Origin: Promethearchaeia archaeon
GTDB taxonomy: Archaea > Asgardarchaeota > Lokiarchaeia > Sigyniarchaeales > SOKP01
DNA length: 38,910 nucleotides
Direction: 5' to 3'
Assembly: GCA_029856085.1 (NCBI GenBank)
Contig: JAHQWI010000089.1
Location: 1-38,910, forward strand
Shown: piece after piece, positions 19,363 to 26,772 of the stretch
Position numbering within the stretch: position 1 is the stretch's first letter
Layout: each line of letters opens with the position of its first letter
Notes under the pieces: model-generated
What the model was told of the DNA's origin: nothing
Seen by the model: only the letters and a program-made list of their open reading frames with translations
Database searches by the model: none
Made by a program: the position numbers and the translations under genes

Positions 19363-20787
19363 TTAATAGTGCAATCCCTTAAAATAATTTACAGTTGTAA
19401 ACATGTTCTTACCACCTTTTCTAAGATAATTCATAGCATCCTCTATACCATCAATCGTGAGATCAAACATCGGAATAACACTAGAAATAATCTTGCGGGT
19501 CCACGGGCTCCATTCGGGTCTAATCAGCTCTGGGTTAAGCCAAACAATCCCATTTTTAAAATGATTAGCGAGTTCTCTGATATAGTATATCCCGGGCATC
19601 TCGTTTCTGTGGTAGTAATATATCGAACCATATTTTTCTGTCAGTTCCCAACTTGCCATTGCTGCGTCGCCGACCAGAACTACCTTGTATTTTTTATCGA
19701 ATTTTCGAATAAAATCCTCAAATTCAATTGCCTCATCGGGATTCCTTTTACCATTGAAATACAAAGTCTCATAAATGCAATTGTGAAAGTAATAAAATTT
19801 AAAATCTTTCCAATGTGACATATTGTTAGCTGCCGAGAAAAGTAGATTGACGAGATGAGCATACGGCGTCATACTCCCACCTACATCCATAAGCAGTAAT
19901 ATCTTTACATCATTTTTTCTACGTTTATCAAATACAATCTCAATCTCTCCCCCATTCTTTGCCGTTTTATCAATAGTCTCGTCAATGTTTAATTCATCTA
20001 GTTTTCCAATTTCTTCAAGTTTTTTTAGTCTTTTTAGAGCTACTTTAATTTGTCTAGTATCTAAAACGATATCTTTCCGATAATCTTTAAAAATTCTTTT
20101 TTCAGCTATTTGTACTGCTGTTCGCATACCAGAAGACCCCCCAATTCTCATCCCCATTGGATTTTCCCCAGAATGACCAAATGGTGATGTTCCTCGTGTC
20201 CCAATCCAATGATCTCCATAATTGTGCTCTTCATCTTGCTCCCGCATTAATTCTTCCAGACGTTTTTGCATTTCTTCTAGACTAAAGAATTGACTCATCA
20301 ATTCTGAAGGATTTCCATTCATCGCAGCAGCGTTAAGATTATTCTTCAGCCACTTTAGGATTTCCTCTTTAAGTGCGTCTGGTGTGTCAGTTATAATTCC
20401 TTTACGTAGCTCAGCATCATACTTCTCCAATAGTTCCTCAAGAAACTTTTGTAGATCTTCAATATTTAGGTATTGTTGATATTCTTTTAATAAAAGTTCT
20501 AACCCCTCGATTAACTCAGGGAGGGTAATCGGTTTATCTAACCAATCCCAGATTTCCTGTTTAAAATCTTCAGGGAATTGTACCATGGCGTTTTTGAAGA
20601 AATTTGCAAAGGAGATGTCAAAAATATCAAAGTGGTGTTCGTTTTTACAGAGAATTGACCTCGAAGTGTAGTAAAACTCGACCATATTGTGGATGAGCCC
20701 TTTATTTAGAGCTTCAATTAAGGTCATATATTCTGTGATGCTTACGGGCAACCTTTCTTTTAGGTAATAAAAAAATTCGACAAACAT
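19363..20787 (-). CDS. VWA-domain (CoxE-like) protein
   Basis: VKILLLMDVGGSMTPYAHLV (variant MIDAS), RGTSPFGHSGENPMGMRIGG, VVLVGDAAMASWEL. Confidence 0.83.
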   Translation of the reverse strand: MFVEFFYYLKERLPVSITEYMTLIEALNKGLIHNMVEFYYTSRSILCKNEHHFDIFDISFANFFKNAMVQFPEDFKQEIWDWLDKPITLPELIEGLELLLKEYQQYLNIEDLQKFLEELLEKYDAELRKGIITDTPDALKEEILKWLKNNLNAAAMNGNPSELMSQFFSLEEMQKRLEELMREQDEEHNYGDHWIGTRGTSPFGHSGENPMGMRIGGSSGMRTAVQIAEKRIFKDYRKDIVLDTRQIKVALKRLKKLEEIGKLDELNIDETIDKTAKNGGEIEIVFDKRRKNDVKILLLMDVGGSMTPYAHLVNLLFSAANNMSHWKDFKFYYFHNCIYETLYFNGKRNPDEAIEFEDFIRKFDKKYKVVLVGDAAMASWELTEKYGSIYYYHRNEMPGIYYIRELANHFKNGIVWLNPELIRPEWSPWTRKIISSVIPMFDLTIDGIEDAMNYLRKGGKNMFTTVNYFKGLHY

Positions 20788-20970
20788 CTGATAAAATAGA
20801 ATAATTTAATGATTATAAGATATAATAATTAAAGATCTTTTATAGCTTTATTGTAAGTCTGCAACCTCATAGCGTTAAATAATAAAATGTTATGATTGAT
20901 TAACACCTTGAATTTTCCTTTGAAATGTAAAATAGGAGAAATGATTTTAATTGTTGTTTAAATTGTTGAG

Positions 20971-21489
20971 TTGAGATTAAATATTATGTTTTATACGATA
21001 GCTGATGATCTGGTGTTCTATCAAATTTTGATATTTATCAAAAAGTATACAAATTCTGAACTCAAATTATACAAATATTTTCATAATAAGACGGAAGGAA
21101 TATATCCTGAATTTGTAGTAGTTATTGATCAGTTTATCTTTTTTTTTGTGAAAAATAAGAATTACTTTGATTCTAAACTCTATTTGAATAAAATGAGAAG
21201 AGAAATTAAGAATAAAAAGATCTTAATTATCAGAGCTGAAAATGTATTAATTAATTTATTGTTCAGTTTATTCCCGGATTTATACATTCATAATATCTCA
21301 TTGGAAATAAATGATTCCTCAAGGCAGAGAGAAATATCAGTATATTTTTTAACTTATAAGGAAAGGGGTATCGCAATCGGACGCGGTGCTGAGTATATCA
21401 AATGTGTTAATGAGTTGTTTAAAAGATGTATTAGATTTGAAAATGAAAGCACACCAATTGAAATTAGATGTAAAAATGTAAATCCATAA
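20971..21489 (+). CDS. protein with C-terminal NusA-like KH motif; start possibly ATG 20984
   Basis: ISLEINDSSRQREISVYFLTYKERGIAIGRGAEYIKCVNELFKR resembles the archaeal NusA-type KH segment (GLAIGKGG.NIK). Confidence 0.45.
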   Translation: MRLNIMFYTIADDLVFYQILIFIKKYTNSELKLYKYFHNKTEGIYPEFVVVIDQFIFFFVKNKNYFDSKLYLNKMRREIKNKKILIIRAENVLINLLFSLFPDLYIHNISLEINDSSRQREISVYFLTYKERGIAIGRGAEYIKCVNELFKRCIRFENESTPIEIRCKNVNP

Positions 21490-21586
21490 TTTTTCTCAAT
21501 GTTATTAATGTAATTTCTTATTAGTTTAGGTTATATGTGATTTCCATTCCTGTTTATACTCTTCATATTATAAAATTATATAAAAC

Positions 21587-21952
21587 TTAAAACCATTGTG
21601 TAGCGTCTGCCTCTAGAACTAAATCATTCAGAGTTGCTGCCCCGACAATTTTTACACCGGGAATTAAATCGACTTTTTCCAATCCTAACATTCTTTTTGA
21701 TGCTTCACATACCATAATTTCAATTCCCATATCCAACGTTTTATCTATCATTTCCTTTACGCTTGGAAATGTCCCTAGCTTTATTTTCTCCGCTTCCCCA
21801 GATTTTAATATCCTTAATCCTGTACCCAAATAATATACAACTGGTTTTATATCCATTGCTTTGGCGGTTTGAGCCAATACTAAGGGTGAATATTGTCGTT
21901 CTGGATCATGACTGGTTTGTACATATAAGATAAATTTCTCATTTTCGTTTAT
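21587..21952 (-). CDS. DsrE/DsrF-family protein; canonical start lacking (ATA at 21952-21950)
   Basis: Extending the listed ORF upstream in frame gives (ATA)NENEKFILYVQTSHDPERQYSPLVLAQTAKAMDIKPVVYYLGTGLRIL…, a complete DsrE domain; GAGGTGG lies just upstream. Confidence 0.7.
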   Translation of the reverse strand: MNENEKFILYVQTSHDPERQYSPLVLAQTAKAMDIKPVVYYLGTGLRILKSGEAEKIKLGTFPSVKEMIDKTLDMGIEIMVCEASKRMLGLEKVDLIPGVKIVGAATLNDLVLEADATQWF

Positions 21953-22204
21953 AATATACCACCTCTAAACCTATTAATATAATATTTTATGAGATAATCA
22001 AATTTTTAGTTAAATATGTGCTATACAAAATGTATATCAGTATCTAATAAATCTCACCTTTATGTTTCAGAAAAAAAGCTGAATTTTCTTAAAGATTTTA
22101 TAAGAGAATTTTAATTGAATTTATTAAATATTGAAATAATAGAGGAAATTTAAATATATTAAATTTCTTCTAATAGAACTTTCAAGTTTCTATTGAGAAA
22201 GGTT

Positions 22205-22843
22205 TTACAAATTCATAAATAAAATAAATCCCCAATTTACAATACCTCCAATAATTAAAGCAAGTGAAATTTCCAGAAAAGAAATTTGAAGTGCGTATTT
22301 CCAATTAGTTTGTTTCGCTATGATGATGATTGTCGCAAAACAGGGGATGTAGAGCATTGTGACTAAGCTGAATGTAATCATTTGAATAGGAGTTAATAAT
22401 TCTACAAGAGTTAATCCCATATTTTCTGCAAAAAGAGCAAGAAGTACAAGCGTTAGTTCTTTACGTAAAATTCCATAAATTAGGAATATTCCTACAGCTG
22501 TTGGAAGACCTAACCAGATTACAGATATTGGTGATAGAATAAGATTAACTGGTTCTAAAGCGTTAAAAATCAACAGAATTTCCAATGTAATTCCAAGAAT
22601 AATAATAATAGGAAGTGCTTTATACACAAATTCTTTAGATCTTAACCATGTTTGCTTCAGGATTACATTATAATTAGGCATCCTATATTCATGCATTTCC
22701 ATAATTAATTCTGTACAAGTTCCAGGCATTGTTTTGTTTAGAATTCTACCTACGATTAAAATAACTGAAAAGTTTATAATAAACAAAAATAGAACCCACG
22801 AAAGACCTAAATATCTCCCAACTAATCCCATAACTACTGTCAT
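22205..22843 (-). CDS. feoB: C-terminal part of ferrous iron transporter FeoB (separate frame)
   Basis: FeoB gate/TM segments: GTCTELIMEMHEYRMPNYNVILKQTWLRSKEFV…. The frame is open upstream as …SLIPCAAT-MTVVMGL. Confidence 0.85.
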   Translation of the reverse strand: MTVVMGLVGRYLGLSWVLFLFIINFSVILIVGRILNKTMPGTCTELIMEMHEYRMPNYNVILKQTWLRSKEFVYKALPIIIILGITLEILLIFNALEPVNLILSPISVIWLGLPTAVGIFLIYGILRKELTLVLLALFAENMGLTLVELLTPIQMITFSLVTMLYIPCFATIIIIAKQTNWKYALQISFLEISLALIIGGIVNWGFILFMNL

Positions 22844-24261
22844 TGTCGCAGCGCAAGGAATAAGTGAGCTAAAGCAATAGAAATCTTTTTTTCTCGCTCA
22901 GTTTCCATAATTCTACATCCCGCGCATGCTGGAACATTACATCCAAAACCTAAAATCATAGGTATAATAGATTTACCGTGAATTCCAACCGTATGCATAA
23001 CCCTATCCATCAAGAATGCTGCCCTTGGGAGATACCCTGAATCTTGTAGAATTTCAATAATTAAAAAAAATGGTATAACATAGACTAATACACCACCAAT
23101 TGCTCCGATTAAGCCTCCTACTCCTCCATCCCAAAGAATTTTGACCCCTAATAAGTTTTTTCCATATACTGAGTAAATTCTTTCGCTCCAAATTCCATAT
23201 CTTTCATCTAATATTCCCCCGAAAAAATTTCCAATGGAAAATGTAAACATATAGATCCCCAAAATAACCAGAATCAATATAACGTATCCCCAGATTGAGT
23301 GAGTGGTAAGATGGTCGATTTTATCAGCAAGAGTAATTTTCTTAGTTTGTTTTTCAGATTGAATTATTAAAACTTGTTCTACTATTTTATTAATGTTGTT
23401 GTAAATTTCAGAAGAAATTACAGTACTAATATCTTCGCCATGAATCTCTTCAAGTTCCTTACGAAAATTATCAGCTAATTGAATGGTATCTAAGGTTGAC
23501 TCATGATTTTCAAATATTTTGTTAATTTCTTCATCATTTTCTAGAAGTTTTATTGCTATAAATCTTGGGGGATAATGAGAGTTAACAACAGATTTTCTAT
23601 CAACACTAATATTTTTTATAAGATCATTGATTTTATTCTCAACTTCCTTTCCAAAAGAAAGGATTACGGATAAATCAGGAATTTCAAATCCACTTTTTTC
23701 ATTATTCAAATTAGGTTGGTGATATATAACCATTTCTATTGCTTTTTCAAGAAGTTGATGGACACCTACCCCATGAACCGCAACCACAGGCAAAACTGGC
23801 AACTTGAAAATCTTTTCTAACTTTTCGAAGTCAAGATCTATATTTCTTTTATGTAAAATATCCATTTGATTCATAGCGAGGATTATTGGAACGTTTAACT
23901 CTAATAATTGAAATGTAAAAAATAAATTTCGTTCAAGATTAGTAGCATCAATAACATTTATTATTAAATCAACTTCCTCAGAAATTATAAATGCTCTGCT
24001 TACTATTTCTTCTATCGTGTATGTTGATAATGAATAAATACCAGGTAAATCAACTATATTAAAGTGATATCCTAAGAAGTCTAATTTCCCTTCCATTTTT
24101 TCAACTGTCTTTCCAGGCCAATTTCCAATCGTCTGTGAAAGCCCTGTTAACTGATTAAATATGACTGATTTTCCCACATTTGGATTACCAGCTAAGGCTA
24201 TATTGATTGAATCTTTATGTTTATCTTTTTCTTTTCGTTTATTCGGTAAATGGTGACTCAT
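22840..24261 (-). CDS. feoB: FeoB N-terminal GTPase and first TM block; ends at TGA after frame disruption
   Basis: ALAGNPNVGKSVIFNQLTG G1 motif, DLPGIYSLS, AMNQMD, GFGCNVPACAGCRIMETEREKKISIALA then out-of-frame HLFLALRQ*. Confidence 0.93.
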   Translation of the reverse strand: MSHHLPNKRKEKDKHKDSINIALAGNPNVGKSVIFNQLTGLSQTIGNWPGKTVEKMEGKLDFLGYHFNIVDLPGIYSLSTYTIEEIVSRAFIISEEVDLIINVIDATNLERNLFFTFQLLELNVPIILAMNQMDILHKRNIDLDFEKLEKIFKLPVLPVVAVHGVGVHQLLEKAIEMVIYHQPNLNNEKSGFEIPDLSVILSFGKEVENKINDLIKNISVDRKSVVNSHYPPRFIAIKLLENDEEINKIFENHESTLDTIQLADNFRKELEEIHGEDISTVISSEIYNNINKIVEQVLIIQSEKQTKKITLADKIDHLTTHSIWGYVILILVILGIYMFTFSIGNFFGGILDERYGIWSERIYSVYGKNLLGVKILWDGGVGGLIGAIGGVLVYVIPFFLIIEILQDSGYLPRAAFLMDRVMHTVGIHGKSIIPMILGFGCNVPACAGCRIMETEREKKISIALAHLFLALRQ

Positions 24262-24337
24262 ATTTATTCCTAAAAGTTTTATTTTAGAATTTTAAAGTTT
24301 TATTTAACAAAATCACGGATATAATTTTTAAAAATGT

Positions 24338-24637
24338 TTATAAGTTACATTGTCCCTGACATCTTACCATGATTTTAGCGGCCAGACCTCGACCAATTAC
24401 TAAGGTAGTACCTTTCACAATTATTTTTAAAGGTCCTTTCAGGGGAGCAGTTTTTTTTTTTAATATTTTTACACCCGGAACGATTCCTAAGTTTGCAAGG
24501 CGTCTTTTAGCTTTGATTCAAGTTTTCACACTTAATACAGTAATTATTTCTCCTTTTTCACATTCTGTTAAACACCTAATTAATGGTGTCTGGAAAATTT
24601 CTTTTTTAATTTGCTTTTCAGGTATAGAATTGATAAT
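24338..24637 (-). pseudogene. feoA: FeoA-like gene with in-frame TGA at 24518-24520 and no ATG/GTG/TTG start
   Basis: Minus-strand translation: …TPLIRCLTECEKGEIITVLSVKT*IKAKRRLANLGIVPGVKILKKKTAPLKGPLKIIVKGTTLVIGRGLAAKIMVRCQGQCNL*. Clear FeoA pattern immediately upstream of feoB. Confidence 0.85.
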
Positions 24638-24776
24638 TCAAAATCATCTCAAATAAGACTTTTTAATTAATAAAATGAATTATTGAATTTAAATTTAGGC
24701 ATAACAAATTATAAATTATTTATTTTCTTTAAGAATCAATTATTTAATTCTTAATTGCAATTTTGAGACCATAATA

Positions 24777-25142
24777 CTAAATTTTAATATTTTCTCTGAG
24801 ATTGTCTATAAACGTGATTATTTCTTTTGGAATAGGTTTTTCATTAGCTATTTTTATAACTGCATTAATTAATTCATTTGTTAAGTTAGCAGGTATTCCA
24901 CATAATAATTCGCAATCACCGAATATTCCATTTTTTCTGGATTCAACGTACAGAAATGAAAAATTCACATCATTACGTTTAATTACATAAGTAGTTACTT
25001 CACTACACACACCGTTAATTATACTACATGCTATTTTTAACGGTTTCTTATAAAGCCTAACATAGGCTTGGATGATATTCGTACAATTACGAGGATTTAA
25101 GATTAGTATAATGCTGTCATAATCCTCGGAATTAGATATTGT
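24777..25142 (-). pseudogene. DUF169-like C-terminal domain, in frame with the upstream FrhB-TrmB ORF after its TAA
   Basis: In-frame continuation: *TISNSEDYDSIILILNPRNCTNIIQAYVRLYKKPLKIACSIINGVCSEVTTYVIKRNDVNFSFLYVESRKNGIFGDCELLCGIPANLTNELINAV…. Confidence 0.65.
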
Positions 25143-26579
25143 TTAAAAAATAATATAATCAAAATCTACATTTTCTAAGTTCATAAGATTGTTCTGGACA
25201 AAAATCGTTTTTAAACACTCTAAAGCTTCAGATTTAATTGTATTAATGTGTTTTTTGAAGTCATTTCTAAAATTGTTTATTTCTCTTTTAATAACGTGAG
25301 AGGGATTGATAGGGCTGTAAACTTGATCTGTTATTGATATCCATTTCCTCTGTTTTAAGGTTTTAAGAATATTATAAATTATTTCTGGTCTTTGCTTCAT
25401 AATTTCACACATCATATTTAAATCAGCTTCTCCTAAAGATAGAAGTGTTATATATGTATCAATTTGAGATTTAGATATACCTAAAAATTTTAAAGCAGAA
25501 TAAATGTTATTATTTGTTTGTGTAATCTGCAATTTCTTTTTCTTCGAAGCGTTTTTTATTTTTAAAAGATCAATTTTGTTGGAAACAAAAATTTTTCTTG
25601 TTGTCAAGGCATCATTAAAGAGCTGTTGACCCGCATTAGAGCGAACTATAACACTATTCCAATTATCATTCAAGGTTCCTACACTTCCTACTGAAATATC
25701 GGCAAATTCAGAAGTATAATCTTTACAAAATTTACAACTTGAAAAATGATATTTGCTTGTATCCTTTATTGAGACTTCTTTAATAGTTCCATCATTTAAA
25801 TAAGCAATAAACTTACCATGAGAAACATCAAATTTCTTAATTTCCATCATACTTACTCCAATTAAATCATGTACAAGGTTAATCATTGAATCGTATGAGT
25901 AATTAGATGAACAAAATAATCCAATAATCAATTTGAATTTTCCATATTTATTTGAAAGAGGTGGCCATAGTTGAAATTTTCTTACTGCTTGAATTTGACA
26001 TGGCAAACCGACAAAGGCAAGATTTTTAATTTTATATTTGTACACTGCCTTTTTATATATACTTAAAGTTGGTAGCATAGCATAGATTGAGCCTGCAGCA
26101 CTAATTACCTCTTCTGGAGTTCTTGCTATGAAGGGTTTAGGATACCAATTTTCATCCTTGTTGGTCATAAGAACTCCATCAATTAATCCAGTATTTAAAG
26201 CTTGGATAAGTAAAGTAGTTACAACTCCACCATTTTGGGCTTTCCTTAAAATATTATTACTTGTACTTTTAGCAGCAATAATTTCTTGATAATGTCCTAA
26301 AAGAAAATCTTTTTGAGTTTGTTCATTAAAAATTTCTTTTTCAAATAATTTTTTTGGAAAAAATGTTCTTGGGCAGTATTTAAAGCATAACGAACACTCT
26401 GGATCATAATCTATTAGTGTTGGTTTATTGTTTTTAATACCAATACGAGGACAGATTGAAAGACAAGCTCCACAATTTATACAATTGTTTTTGCTTATAA
26501 CTAAATCGTATAAATCTTGAAATCCAAAAGACGAAATATCACATTGCAAATAATCGATCATTTGCTCTTTTGTTATCAT
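25143..26579 (-). CDS. FrhB/FpoF-type (F420 hydrogenase beta) Fe-S flavoprotein fused to a TrmB-like winged HTH
   Basis: CINCGACLSICP, CSLCFKYCP, KAQNGGVVTTLLIQAL, LAFVGLPCQIQAVRKF, CKFCKDYTSEFADISVGSVG. The C-terminal LGISKSQIDTYITLLSLGEADLNMMCEIMKQRPEIIYNILKTLKQRKWISI is TrmB-like. Confidence 0.85.
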   Translation of the reverse strand: MITKEQMIDYLQCDISSFGFQDLYDLVISKNNCINCGACLSICPRIGIKNNKPTLIDYDPECSLCFKYCPRTFFPKKLFEKEIFNEQTQKDFLLGHYQEIIAAKSTSNNILRKAQNGGVVTTLLIQALNTGLIDGVLMTNKDENWYPKPFIARTPEEVISAAGSIYAMLPTLSIYKKAVYKYKIKNLAFVGLPCQIQAVRKFQLWPPLSNKYGKFKLIIGLFCSSNYSYDSMINLVHDLIGVSMMEIKKFDVSHGKFIAYLNDGTIKEVSIKDTSKYHFSSCKFCKDYTSEFADISVGSVGTLNDNWNSVIVRSNAGQQLFNDALTTRKIFVSNKIDLLKIKNASKKKKLQITQTNNNIYSALKFLGISKSQIDTYITLLSLGEADLNMMCEIMKQRPEIIYNILKTLKQRKWISITDQVYSPINPSHVIKREINNFRNDFKKHINTIKSEALECLKTIFVQNNLMNLENVDFDYIIF

Positions 26580-26613
26580 TCTTCAACATTCACTAGATTT
26601 TTTTTAATAATTC

Positions 26614-26630
26614 TATTATTTTTAATAATA
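26614..26630. repeat. AT-only inverted repeat (7-bp stem, 3-nt loop)
   Basis: TATTATT-TTT-AATAATA. Confidence 0.5.
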
Positions 26631-26654
26631 TAGTTATCAGTCTTCTATATATTA

Positions 26655-26674
26655 TATATGTAAACAAACATATA
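26655..26674. repeat. inverted repeat (7-bp stem, 6-nt loop)
   Basis: TATATGT-AAACAA-ACATATA. Confidence 0.5.
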
Positions 26675-26772
26675 AATGTTCTATTTGCATATATAATTAT
26701 TGGGTAAATAATATATGAAATATTATTAGGGCCTAAAACCTTAAGAGACAAATAATATGGGTATTTAAAAAT

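Noticed and set aside
24518-24520. Selenocysteine at the feoA TGA
   Set aside because: The position is not a Cys in FeoA and the gene also lacks a canonical start, so mutation or error is more likely than recoding.
24369-24656. Plus-strand 95-aa ORF in the track
   Set aside because: It is antisense to a recognisable FeoA coding frame on the minus strand and has no domain character of its own.
26614-26640. Possible SECIS (TGA…AAA…GA around the AT hairpin, minus strand)
   Set aside because: The TGA and GA are not positioned opposite each other and the stem is only A/T, so chance is likely; kept only as a place to search.
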